Positions 47,900-59,626 of a stretch of 64,000 bases of DNA are shown here, piece after piece. The DNA lies in NCBI GenBank assembly GCA_028023455.1, contig JAQFVV010007229.1:1-64000 (forward strand), read 5' to 3'. How positions within the stretch are numbered: the stretch's first letter is position 1; each line of letters starts with the position of its first letter. The notes below the pieces were generated by a model. That model was given only the letters and a program-made list of their open reading frames with translations. It did no database searches and was not told where the DNA came from. Origin of the DNA: Epiperipatus broadwayi. Taxonomy: Eukaryota > Onychophora > Udeonychophora > Euonychophora > Peripatidae. The position numbers and the translations under genes were made by a program.

Positions 47900-50260
47900 T
47901 TTTAAAAATGTTATTGGAGACTTTAATGCTAGAATTGGTAAACAAATGAAAGATAAAAGTGCTGTAGGTAATTTTGGTTATTGTAATAGAAATGAGAGAG
48001 AACATAGACTTGTGGAGTTTGCAGAAAAAAAAAACTTTTATTATGAATTCTTTTTTTGAAAAAAATATTAAAAGAAAGTGGACATGAAAGCATCCAGATG
48101 AAGGTACAGCAGAATTAGATTATATTTTGAATAACAGAAAATACATATTTCAAGATTGTAATGTTCTTAATAAATTTAACACAGGAAGTGATCATCGATT
48201 AGTAAGATGTAAGATTTGCATTAATGTAAAACTAGAAAGACAAAAATTATTAAGATAAACAATATTTACAGTTGATATTCCTAATTTTTAGAAACATTCT
48301 AATGAATTTAAATTAGAACTTTCAAATCAGTTTCAAGTATTAGTAGATTTTGAACATCATTCAGATTTGAATGAAATTAATATGAAAATAACTGATACAC
48401 TTTTAAAAACTGCAACAAGATAGCTAGTAGAAAAAAGCAGCAATTGACCAATAAAATTTTTACTGAGACAAGAGAATTTATGATAAAAGAAGGAATATGA
48501 AGATATATAAAAATGATGCACATTAAAAAGGATTGAATATTTCGAATTTTGTAAAATGGTGTGGTAAAGAGTTGAAAATGATATAAGAAATTATAACTGT
48601 GAACTAGCAAGGAAAGCTGTAGAAGAGAATAAAAGTCTCAAGAGTGTAAAAGAACATTTTGGTATTGGTAGGAAATTTATATCTGCAATAAGAAAAAAAG
48701 ATGGAATTATTACTAAAAAGAGAGAGAACATCATGAAATGGATAGAAGATTTCTATCAAGAATTATATAGTAATAAAAAACAAGTACCTCCTACATCTAT
48801 TATATCTTCCAAATTTTCCAGAATTTTAAATGAAGAAGTAAGACATGCAGTTAAATTTATGAAGAAAGGAAAGGCTCCAGGTAATGATGGAATTATAATT
48901 GATATATTAAAAGAAGCAGATGAAGAAATACATTTTGTACCAGATGATTAGAAGAATGCAGTATTAATATTAATATTTAAAAAAAGGTGATAAAAAGATA
49001 TTAGAAGTTACAGACCTATTAGCCTTTCATCAATTTTATACAAAATTTTTACCAGATAATTACAACTCATCTACAGAGAACATTGGCTTTCTCCCAATCA
49101 AGAGAACACACTAGATTTAAAACTGGTTTTAGTACATTAGATCATATTCATGTATTAAGAGAAGTTATAGAAAGGACAAGTGAATATGAGTTGCCATTAT
49201 ACTTTGGATTTGTAAATTATGAAAAGGCATTTGATTCTATAAACATTTCTTCAGTGATTAAAGCATTGGATCATCAAGGTATAGATCCATGTCATATTTT
49301 AAAGAGCACTGATAAAAATGCAACAGAAATAATTATATTACATAATGATACTAGGAAAGTCAACATTGAGAAGGTTATAAGACAGGGTGGCTCCATATCT
49401 CTGAAACTTTTTACAGCAGTACTGAAAGAAGTATTTGTGGATTAAAATAGGAATTTAAAAGAGTGAAAGTAAATGAAGATTATTTAAGTGGTTTAGATTT
49501 TGCAGATGGTATAGTTGTTTTTGCAAATAATGCTTTAGAGCTGCAGGAAATGTTGCAGGAGTTAACAGATAAAAGTAGGACTAATAATAAATGTTAAAAA
49601 GACTAAAATAATATTTAATGAATTTTCTCAAAATATGAAAATAAAGATTGATTATGAGGAGTTAGAAAAAGTTAACAGCTACAAATATCTTAGTCAGATT
49701 ATTAATACATATAGAAACATAATGGATAAAATTAATTATAAAATTAAACTTGATTGGAGTGCTTTTGGTAAAAATAACTTGATACTAAAAGGGAAATATT
49801 CCTGTCTGTTTGAAAAGGAAGGTTTTTAATAAATGTGTTTTACCAGTTCTTACTTATGGATCTGAGACTTGGACACTTAATAGAAGAGTAATACAGAGAC
49901 TTCAGACCACTCAAAGAAGTATGGAGAGATGCATGTTGAGAATAGCAAGAAGAGATTGAAAACATAATATATGGATAAGAGAACAAACAGGTGTTACTGA
50001 CCTCATTGAAAAATTAAAAGACTGAAATGGAATTTTGTTGGACATATTGCTAGAAGAGATAATAATATATGAACAATTGAAATCATAAACAGGATTCCAA
50101 GAGATTGTAAAAAACCCAGAAAGAGATCTCATGTGAGATGGATGAATGGAATAAGAAAGTGTACAAGGGTAATGTGGAAAAGCTAAAAATCAGAGAAGAT
50201 GGATTGAACTTGGAGAGACCTTCATCCTTCAGTAGATTGATAATGATTGATGATGATGAT
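47900..50260 (+). pseudogene. RTE-type LINE, 5'-truncated, decayed
   Basis: Second copy of the LINE at 28900-31880. Homology begins inside the endonuclease (GDFNARIGKQ near 47930), as expected of incomplete target-primed reverse transcription. RT pieces are 48733-48951 (KFMKKGKAPGNDG), 49083-49445 (RFKTGFSTLDHI, YEKAFDS, RQGGSIS) and 49635-49829 (NSYKYLSQIIN). The motif A Asp before YEKAF is Asn here, and the catalytic FADD is FADG near 49500, so the RT is dead apart from its stops. About 45 bp corresponding to KLYTKCLNDKD of copy 1 are missing near 48930. It ends in TGATGATGATGAT-like sequence. Confidence 0.82.
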
Positions 50261-50264
50261 ACAA

Positions 50265-50555
50265 ATTTTAAATGTTCCTTATTCTTTAAATTGTTGTTAT
50301 ATTATTATTATTTCATATATAATATAGGGGGTGCACATTATTATTTAAAAAAATAATATTATTATTTCAAGAAATAATGTTATTATTTATTATAGTTTTT
50401 TTTATATTATTATTTAAAAATATATTTTTATTTGTTTTAAGATTATATACTTCAATAAATTGCTTTTTTGTATTGATCTATATTTTTATTAACATTAAAA
50501 TTAATATTTTTATATTTAAAATTTTCAACAACTAAATTCTTAGGTTGAGATTATA
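50265..50555. other. AT-rich non-coding DNA
   Basis: ATT-rich simple sequence; no gene seen. Confidence 0.6.
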
Positions 50556-50559
50556 GAAA

Positions 50560-51120
50560 TTATTTTGCCATAATTTGCTTTTTTTTAATAAAATGTTTTA
50601 ATATTATTATTACATTTATAAATTTCAATATCTAAAATTTTATGTTAATTACACAATTTTGTTTTATAAAATAATTCTGTACATTTATTAATAAGTTCAT
50701 TATAAATATCACTATAAATATTATTTATGCCTTTCTTACTTTCAGTTATTAAAATATTTACATATTTAAAATAAAAGTTTATATTGTTTATTTTTCTTGT
50801 TGAATATTGTTTATAAATATTTGAGAATGCTTAAGCATCAATTGCACACCGCATTGGCCATCTTTTCTGTATATTTTATTCTTTATGCATATTCCAAAAT
50901 ACATCTTATATTTAAAATATAAACTATTATGTATTAATATTAAGTCTATTTCTGTAATAACTATTTTATGTTGGTATTTTTTTTAGTTTTTATTATTGCT
51001 TGTATTCTATAAAATAATAGTGCATTAGGATATATTTTTTTATATCATATCCTGATATCTTTTTAATTGTATATTTTTAAATACTTCATAATTATTCTAC
51101 ATTATTTGTCTAAAATTCTC
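50560..51120 (-). pseudogene. Reverse transcriptase remnant, Penelope-like or related
   Basis: Reading the minus strand across two frames gives KNKIYRKDGQCGV (the motif before the G-x-x-M-G turn), then NINFYFKYVNILI (position of YxDD, with the Asp pair lost), then KILDIEIYKCNNNIKT (the LDxxI motif that follows). Order and spacing match RTs of Penelope-like elements. The evidence is fragmentary; other RT families share these motifs. Confidence 0.4.
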
Positions 51121-51124
51121 CATA

Positions 51125-51800
51125 TTCTATAATATTTACTATCCATTCTTTATAATAAAATCCTGAAAACTAAATACAAATCTTAATTGATTATTTTCTT
51201 AATGAAATTTAATCTTAACAAAAGTATATGGGTTTTCATAAAAAGAATATACAATAATTTATGTTGAAGAGTAGTAATTCATTTATAGAGCACATAGAAA
51301 GCATATGTAAATACTTTAAACAGGCTTTAACCTGTGTTCAATGCGCTTTAAAATTTATAATAATCAAGCATATTTTGCAGAATATTGTTTTTATTAAATT
51401 AATAGGATTTTGGGTTAATGTATTAAATCTCTATTTTATTACTTCATTTATCATCCTGTCCATATAATCAGTAACTAACAAGAAAACAATAATGATTATC
51501 TTAATTACATATTAAGATTTTCTCAATACTACAAAATTATTTAATATCTTAAAATTTAAACTTCTATATTTGTATTTATTAATTGTATTTTTTATTACAT
51601 AGATGTTTATTCAAAAACAATACTTCTTCTTTTTGTTATTAGTTGAAATATATCTATAATAAGTTTTTAAATTAATATCCATATTATGAAAGATATAAAT
51701 GATAACCTTTTACTCAGTAATGAATTTTATTTTTTAGAATATATATATATTATTAAATGAATGAAATTGTCTTGTATCTTTGTGTGTAAAGATATATATA
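51125..51800. other. AT-rich non-coding DNA
   Basis: TA tracts at about 51739-51750 and 51791-51806. A 68-codon frame at 51261-51467 is unassigned. Confidence 0.55.
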
Positions 51801-51808
51801 TATATAAG

Positions 51809-51958
51809 AATAAAAATAATAAATATAATGGTAATTAACTATTATATACAATCTTTCAATCTGCAGAAGTACTTTCAGTTAATCTCTTAACCCTCATCGA
51901 CTACAGATTGAAAGACTGTATATAATAGTTAATTACCATTATATTTATTATTTTTATT
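51809..51958. repeat. Foldback hairpin, 58-bp arms
   Basis: Arms 51809-51866 and 51901-51958 pair at 56 of 58 positions. The 34-nt loop holds AGTACTTTCAGTTAATCTC and CCCTCATCG. A TA tract abuts the left arm. It encodes nothing; a miniature foldback element or a hairpin RNA source is possible. Confidence 0.88.
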
Positions 51959-52037
51959 GTTATTACAACAATTTTTAATTAAGAGACATTTTATTTGTAA
52001 TATGTATATATAAATTGTTATTTTTGGGAATAAACTG

Positions 52038-52119
52038 TGTATTATTTTGCATTACAATCCGATATTTTGGACGGACTAGCAACCGCCACTATCAAGGTTA
52101 ACTTTTGCAAAATAATACA
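52038..52119. repeat. Small inverted repeat around a GC-richer loop
   Basis: TGTATTATTTTGCA (52038-52051) recurs inverted at 52106-52119. The 54-nt interior contains GGACGGACTAGCAACCGCC, unusual in composition here. No identity assigned. Confidence 0.75.
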
Positions 52120-52328
52120 ACCATGAAAACATTAAATATTATATATATATTCTGATTATCAATTTGTAAATATTTTTTAATTATTCAATTTCTTTTGACA
52201 TTATATTGAATGTTTAATTACGTGCTCCATTTTATTTTGAATACACTTTAGTAATAGGTCAAGCAATAAAAAATAGAACTATGAATATCTAATTCTAATT
52301 TTTTTTTTAAAAAAAAGAAAGTAGAATA

Positions 52329-52425
52329 GTCAAGCAATGATGGTCAAGTGGTTAGCATAGCTGCCTTCCAAGCAACTGGCCTGGGTTCGCTTCCAGGTCA
52401 ACACTTTGACATATATTAAAAAAAA
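52329..52425 (+). mobile_element. tRNA-derived SINE, copy 2
   Basis: It has an A box (TGGTCAAGTGGTTAGCATAG), a B box (GGTTCGCTTCC) and a short A tail. A 12-bp target duplication with two mismatches flanks it (52317-52328 GAAAGTAGAATA, 52426-52437 GGAAGTATAATA). At about 97 bp it is little more than the tRNA-like head. It is better preserved than copy 1. Confidence 0.85.
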
Positions 52426-52817
52426 GGAAGTATAATAAAGAAATTAACAGAAGAGTTGATGAATTAGAAACATGTGATTAATTATTTTATATGAGATTAT
52501 AATAGATTGTCTAAAGTTCATAAGACCAATAACATTAAATCTAAAAAATGAAAAAGTACAAAACGTCTATTTAATTAAAAAATAAATGATCATTTAAATG
52601 TCAATAAAATTGTATAATAAATGAACATTATGTGTCCTTCTCTCTCTCTTTATATATATATAATATTATGATTCGATGTCTGTATTTTTAAAGCAATATA
52701 CATAATTATATAACTGAATATTTGCAAATACAATAACTAAATAATTAAAAAATTTTTATCCACTTAGGAGCACTTTTGATTATCCCAGTAATCTGTGTCA
52801 ACTAAAGCTTTGAAATG

Positions 52818-53342
52818 CTAACTTTCCCACAATTCCGTGATCTTAACATATGGTGCTTTCCTGTTAATTGAGTCATGTTTATATTTGTATATTAGCATAG
52901 CCTTCTTTATTTTTCTTTTATTGTTATTTTTTTCAATTTGCAATATTTTTACACTGTTAAAATTGAAGTCAAAACTATAAATACATGATTTATTATGGTC
53001 ATAAAAAACAGATGCTGAAATATTATTATCTACTATGCAATTTTGTTTCGATTTCTGAACACGTTTTAATAATAACAAGTGTTCTTTAGTTCTTTTTTCC
53101 AATGTACATCTAGATTCATCTACATATTTATGGCCACACCTATATATCCATTTATAAATAACACAATTTTTATTTATAAATGAGGTTTTATCATTGGAGT
53201 TATTTATTAATTTATTTAATGTAGAAGGTGTGTAAAATGCAATATCACATATATCTTTATAAATTTTCCTTATAAACTTTACTTGATAATTTGAAATATA
53301 TGGGATTGATATCCATATTTTTTTTATTAGCAGAAGAATCAA
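52818..53342 (-). pseudogene. Penelope-like GIY-YIG endonuclease domain
   Basis: An open frame of 174 codons, probably the C-terminal third of a once longer polyprotein; the ATG is likely accidental. The GIY-YIG signature is VIYKW (residues 61-65) with KYVDES (72-77), then the conserved Arg and EH (87-88). CGHKY between them matches the CxxC/CG linker seen in Penelope nucleases. The tail is basic (KNNNKRKIKKAML) and ends in ELWES. The second element is usually YVGES, so Gly to Asp is a likely inactivating change. The domain nicks target DNA for reverse transcription. Confidence 0.72.
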
Positions 53343-53703
53343 TATTATTATTAAAATTTTTATTTTACATTATATTTGTGATTATAACTATAGCCAACAT
53401 TTAACAATTCATTTGAGTATATTTTAATATTTTTGTCTTTATCTGATGAATATTTGCAAAGGCTATTATTTCTAAATAAGAAGGACTTCAAACCTGCCTA
53501 TTTGTTTGACATTGGCACTTTTGATTTATATGGAATATAACCTCTTTTTACTATTGGTTTAATGGTCATACAGTAATCCAGTATGCATTAATTTCTAGTT
53601 ATTTTAAGATCAAGAAACAGAATGCACATTAAATCTTCATCTGTTTTTATCCATCTTAGGTCTTTCAAACCATTTAATTCCTCAAACAACTCATTAATTG
53701 TAT

Positions 53704-54204
53704 TTAGTTTACACATACAAAAACATCATCAGCATATTGATAATATGCAGTAATATTTTTTTGATAATATTCCTTTTTCAAAATATTTTCTTCATATGTA
53801 GAAATTATAAAATTACATATTTGAGCAACAGTAGGTAATCCCATGGGCCATCCATTACACATTTTATAAAAATCCTTATTAAAAACTGCATAAATATTTT
53901 TATCAATAAAATTTAATGTTTCAATTATAAACTTTATTATTTTCATGTTAACATTTTTTAAAGATAATGCATTGGAAATAATTTCAATAGATGCCAACCG
54001 ATCAATTGATCCATACATTTCACTAACATCTAGAGTACATATAATGTCATTAACATCCATCTTAATGTTATGGATTTTATTAACAAAATCAAACGAAGAA
54101 CATATTGAATATTTACCAAAACCAAGAATTTCTTGTAGCATTTTCTCAATTAAACAACAAGTTTCATAATAAATCACCTCTCCAAAATCAATCATTAAAC
54201 ACAA
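53704..54204 (-). pseudogene. Penelope-like reverse transcriptase core
   Basis: An open frame of 166 codons, entered from upstream coding sequence rather than starting at its Met. Motif A is LDVSEMYGSID (58-68), the PMGLP turn is at 120-124, and the catalytic YADD is at 157-160 with both Asp present. Separation from the GIY-YIG frame by stops at 53343-53700 shows decay; the intervening DNA still encodes IKTDEDLM- and YIPYKSKVPM-like segments in other frames. RT polymerises cDNA from a nicked target. Confidence 0.75.
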
Positions 54205-54604
54205 TGGTTCGTTTTCTTTATGCAGTTTTACATTTGAAAAAATCTTAGGACATATTGCAGCAGAAGAGTAAATTTTATAATAAGTACTATTATCAATTGC
54301 TTTATTTTTGGCTTATTTTAAAATGTTATTAATAAATTGAATATATAAATTTTCTATATTAACTTTATCAACTTTCATAAAGTTAAGATTCTTCATTTGA
54401 GTAATTACTTTGTCCTCATAATCGGATTTTAATAACAAACACATCCTAAGGCCCTTGTCCTCTTTTATACAAATTAAATTATTATCAGATGTAAATTTTC
54501 TAAATTTAAATATTTGTATGTTCCAATCGTAATCCGTTTTATAATTAAACTTTTTTTCTTTTACTTTTTTTACTAAATCATATAATATTTAATATAGAAA
54601 TTTA

Positions 54605-56185
54605 CGTATTCAATTTATTAATAACATTTTAAAAAAAGCCAAAAATAAAGCAATTGATAATAGTAATTATTATAAAATTTACCCTTCTGCTGCAATATGT
54701 TCTAAGATTTTTTTCAAATATAAAACTGCATAAAGAAAACGAACCATTTCATTTAATGATTGATTTTGGAGGGGCATTTTATTATGAAACTTGTTATTTA
54801 ATTGAGAAAATGCTACAAGAAATTCTTGGTTTTGGTAAATATACAATATAATCTTCATTTGATTTTGTTAATAAAGTGCATAACATTAAGATCGATGTTA
54901 ATGATGTTATATGTACTCTAGATGTTAGTGAAATGTATGGATCAATTGATCGATTGGCATCTATCAAAATTATTTCCAATGCATTAACTTTAAAAATGTT
55001 AACGTGAAACTAATAAAGTTTATAATTGAAACATTAAATTTTATTGATAAAAATATTTATGCAGTTTTTAATAAGGATTTTTATAAAATGTGTAATGGAT
55101 GGCCCATAGGATTACCTACTGTTGCTCAAATATGCAATTTTATAATTTCTACATAAGAAAAAAATATTTTGAAAAAGGAATATTATCAAAAAAATATTAC
55201 TGCATATTATCGATATGTTGATGATGTTTTTGTATGTGGTAAACCAAATACAATTAATGAGTTGTTTGAGAAATTAAATGGTTTGAAAGGCCTAAGATGG
55301 ATAAAAACAGATGAAGATTTAATGTGCGTTCAGTTTCTTAATCTTAAAATAACTAGGAATGAAGGCATGCTGGATTACTGTATGACCATTAAACCAATAG
55401 TAAAAAGAGGTTATATTCCATATAAATCAAAAGTGCCCATGTCACACAAAATGGCAGGTTTGAAGTCCTTATTTAGAAATAATAGTCTTTGCAAATATTC
55501 ATCAGATAAAGGCAAAAATATTGAAATATACTCGAATGAATTGTTAAATGTTGGCTATAGTTATAATCACATATATAATGTTATTAGAGATTTTAATACA
55601 AAATATAAAAATAAAATTTTTAATAATAATAAGGAAAATTTATAAAGATATATGTGACATTGCATTTTAAACACCTCCTACATTAAACAAATTAATAAAT
55701 AACTCCAAAGATAAGACCTCATTTATAAATAAAAATTGTGTCATTTATAAATGGATATGTAGGTGTGGCAGTAAATATACAGGTGAATCTAGATGTACAT
55801 TGGAAAAAAGAACTAAAGAACACTTGCTATTATTAAAACATGTTCAGAAATCGAAACAAAATTGCATAGTAGATAATAATATTTCAGCATCTGTTTTTTT
55901 ACGACCATAATAAATCATGTATTTATGGTTTTGACTTCAATTTTAACAGTGTAAAAATATTGCAAATTGAAAAAAATAACAATAAAAGAAAAATAAATGA
56001 GGCTATGCTAATATACAAATATAAACATGACTTAATTAACAGGCAAACAGCAAACATTAAGATCATGGAATTGTGGGAAAGTTAGTATTTCAAAGCTTTA
56101 GTTGACACAGATTACTGGGATAATTGAAACTGCTCCTAAGTGATAAAATTTTTTTAATTATTTAATTACTGTATTTACAAATATT
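54605..56185 (+). mobile_element. Penelope-like element, plus arm of the palindrome
   Basis: Homology to the minus arm starts abruptly at about 54605 (encoding FINNILKKAKN) and continues to the shared 3' tail near 56185. The region 54654-55170 covers the RT fingers and palm with several frameshifts (KMCNGWPIGLPTVAQ at about 55087). The final GIY-YIG region (55640-56085) is shifted and stopped but still ends in MELWES at about 56065-56085. The TA microsatellite begins directly at the 3' end. Confidence 0.8.
55169..55645 (+). pseudogene. Penelope-like RT, catalytic region to thumb
   Basis: An open frame of 158 codons with catalytic YVDD (16-19), then a thumb region with IKTDEDLM and FLNLKITRNEGMLDY (the LDxxI-type motif), KRGYIPYKSKVPMSHK and LFRNNSLCKYSSDK. 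It matches the minus arm almost residue for residue and keeps open parts that are broken there. The frame begins after a stop in the upstream RT, so it is a fragment. Confidence 0.75.
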
Positions 56186-56186
56186 G

Positions 56187-56199
56187 TTATATATATATA

Positions 56200-56265
<66 letters not shown>
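56187..56265. repeat. TA microsatellite at Penelope 3' end
   Basis: About 80 bp of TA with one GTG interruption, adjoining the 3' tail of the plus arm. Confidence 0.95.
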
Positions 56266-56268
<3 letters not shown>

Positions 56269-56269
56269 C

Positions 56270-59200
56270 CATTACAATTTAGTCATTAGCTAAATTTATA
56301 GTAATGTGCATGTAAGAAAATGTAAAACAAAAATCATCATCACATTTTTATATAAAAAGGAAGCTGTAGGGCACCCAAGTTTAAACCCTACAAGATCAAG
56401 TTCTAAAAGCTTTAGACAGAAAGAGAGTGGGTCAACAATTATTTCTTTATTTGTTTGTGTGTTGATAGAAAGGTAATACACACATTTAAACTATTCAATG
56501 TTTAATTTTTCTGTTAAAAAGCAAAGTTATAATGCATATGTACAGGCAGTGTGTGTTATAAAAGCTATTTAGTTAGCCACTTTAAATTTCAGATATTAAA
56601 CTTTCTTTAAAACTAACCTATGCTTGATCAATTCTAATATCTTATTCTATACTTCTATTTTTGCTTTTCTATAATTGTAATTTGGATTTAAAAGCTAAGG
56701 ATTTAATTTTAAATATTAGAGTTATAATTTCTAAACTAGCATTCATATTATTTTGATGGACAGTTTATGAATGATTTGAAATGATAAAGTATGTGTGTAC
56801 ATTACATACAGAAATTTACATTTATTATATATTGAAAGGAAGAAGGGTTAAATCTGTCAAATTATTTTTTTTACAATTTTGTGTTAAGGGAGAACATCTG
56901 TTGAATCAGATATAAGTTTTTGTAGCAATTTTGTTTTTGTAAATGATTTTTTATTATTTTGGAGTTTAAGCTTGGTGGGGACTCTAATTTTGAAATTGTC
57001 TCATCTTAAGATCAAAAGAAAGAAACTCCAATTTTAGATATTACAGATATACATGAGGAAAAGGGATTAAGACTATTTTTTTTCTTCAAGACAAAAGTTT
57101 GTCTGAAAACCAGGTGTGTGGTTTTTTTTTTCATGTTTCTAAAAAAGATTGAACTTTCCAGCTAAAAACGAATTGGTCAAAAATAACAAGTCACACTATC
57201 ACTCTAATTGGGTGAGTTGACTCAAAAATCAGATATAAAAGCAGTCTGGAAAATCAGTTGAGATTATTATTATAATATTATTAGAGAGACTTTTTAAAAA
57301 TTACTGAAACTAAAGCAGACAAACATTTTTAATTCTGCTAGATAACCTTTTTTTTTTTAAATTATTTTTTTTATATCAAGTTTTGAATGTTGAAAATATA
57401 AGGAGGGTGGTGTAAAAAAAATTAATATATGTCTCATCTGTTGACCAGATCATCCAGCTAGCACATTATATAGGAAAGAAAAGATGTCTTGACTGAAAAA
57501 TAATATTCTACACCTTTCAACTGACTGAGAGAAATAAGATGTTTTTAAACAGAAAGAAGAAAACATTCACCTGCATTTAAAATCAGAAGAAAAGAGTAAT
57601 CTACTGATAAATATTAAATCATCAAGTCCAATTAATTGTTCCAGTAACTGAGTTTAAACCCAGAAAATTTATAAATGTGAAAACAACTGCTGTACATCAT
57701 CCAATAAAAGAATCATGCTTGACAGGAAGGGAAGAAAAGTTAATATAATGATTTCCAAATTGTACACTAAAGCAAATAACCTCAATAGGATCATCATCAT
57801 CAAACAATTATATACCTCAAGAAAGAGATTGTTCCAAAGTAAAATGGTAGCTGCAGAAATATAGACATTATACAGGATAAGTTTGAGCCCTTGGAAGTTC
57901 ACCACAAAACAAGATCAGTAATATGACTTTTTATATCTATTTTCTTTATGATATCAGAGTCTTAATAAAATTTTAGCAATAAAGTGGTATATTTTATTTA
58001 AAGAACTTTTAAAGACAATTCAGATCGATTAAAAACAATAATTTCTTACTAATAATAACCTTGAGCTTCATAAATGATTTTGAATGTATCAAAATTATTT
58101 GTTTATTAATTTACAGTTATGAAATATTAATGTGTAAAATAATTTTTTGTATTATTATTTTGGTTTTAAATAATATTTTGGTTTTTATGGGGTAAACACA
58201 CACATACATAATAATACTTTATCTGTGTATAATTGCAAGTGAATGTGAGGAAATAAGCAGTATTAAAATATTAAATTATTTTGTTTTAAGAAAGTATAGG
58301 TTTCAGAGTGTAGAAGGGAGGGGGAGAAAATAATTTAAAACTTGTTTCTAAAACTTGCTCTTTCCAATTCTACTAACATTTTTTTTTGACATTCTGCTTA
58401 CATGTTAGATTATAAGGTATGTGTGCCAATGAGTGAATATTTTTTTTTTATGAAATACTTTTCTTGTGGATGGAACATTTTAACAAATCGGTTACCCAAT
58501 TTAATACAATATACATTTGACGTGAAAGGGGGGAGAACTTGAAATTAATCGGAAGATTGCAATAGAGTCAATTATTATTATTATTATTCATATAATTTTT
58601 CATGTATGTCTAGAAATTTTATGTATATGTTAGAAATGCAGTAATAAATATTAATTTGTTTTATTAAATGAGGCATATATATTTCTTTATTAAGTGTGAT
58701 TATTCATCATCAAGGTGAATATTAGCTATTTAAGTTCCAATTAGATATACTAAAATTAAGCAATGATTATGAATTTCTTTATAAAAATTAGGTTTATGAT
58801 TAGGCTTAGTCCTAAAGCTGTGGTTTAAACCATTATCATTGTCATTATCATCATCATCATCATCACGTTTTAATTAATGAGCTGTTTAAATGTTTAAAGG
58901 CCATAAATAAATATTGATTTCATAGTATTTAGTGATTTCTTAGTAATATTATAACCACCATCCCATCATCTATTTCATGCAAGGATGAGTGAATTGCCAT
59001 ACTAAATTAATAGTAATCTGAGCTAGTAAAACTTATAAAAAAATATTGAAACGCATTTATTATGTTAAGATCTGAGAAATGATTTATGTCTAATGAATTT
59101 TATATACTCCACTTTGGTTTAAAGATGTTTTACGTTTCCCTAAATATTAGTGCATACAGTGATATGGCTCTAAAAGCAAAATCTCCCATTTTTATTAGAA

Positions 59201-59600
59201 ATAAAGTACCAAAAAGGGATTCAAACCCGGTATATGTGAAAAGGTTATTAGATATAACTGTGTCTAGATTCAGATAATCTAGTGGTGCCCTGCTAGACCA
59301 TATTCACTTGGTATTTGTTTGAATATGCACTTAACATCAAACCAAGAAATGAAAGTGAGTAAAATCTACAGTTGGATATATTGAGAGATATTTGATTGAG
59401 TTACCAGTGTACTCACTCACTTGATTTCCATATACCTGAGTTATAGTAGTTCGATCTTAATAATTTGTTTATAATTATTGATATTGTGATATCTTGAGAA
59501 ATCTAATTATAGAAGTATGTTTCATTGAATCCAATGACCCTTCATATGATTGATAAATCAGTCTGATCTTTTGTTTAATAGCTTATGCTCAGCAGGTTAC
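56270..59600. other. AT-rich non-coding DNA
   Basis: No supported gene. There is an ATC tract near 58835-58865. A short relic resembling the 5' half of HHR-C lies near 57432-57460 (minus). Near 59217-59235 a GGGATTCAAACCC palindrome could be a TpsiC-like arm, but no A box accompanies it. Frames at 56296-56481, 57669-57905 and 59086-59277 are unassigned. Confidence 0.5.
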
Positions 59601-59626
59601 AATGTTTAATTCTTTTCTCTTTGATA

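Larger units (their letters stand above)
52690..54604 (-). mobile_element. Penelope-like element, minus arm of a head-to-head palindrome
   Basis: The 5' side is near 54604 and the 3' end near 52700. Upstream of the RT core the minus strand encodes KLHKENEPL near 54220, equivalent to the PKIHK region of Penelope RTs. The RT is at 53704-54204 and the GIY-YIG at 52818-53342. The 3' tail (52740-52817) contains a TTA/TAAT hairpin and is shared with the plus arm. About 250 bp at 54350-54604 has no counterpart in the plus arm. Penelope elements often integrate with partial and inverted duplication. Confidence 0.8.

Noticed and set aside
57432-57460. Possible fourth hammerhead locus of HHR-C type (minus: GATGATCTGG, CAGATGAG)
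   Set aside because: Only the 5' half resembles the family; stem II, GAAA and the cleavage site are absent.
59217-59240. tRNA gene at GGGATTCAAACCC
   Set aside because: A TpsiC-like palindrome alone; no A box, anticodon arm or acceptor stem.
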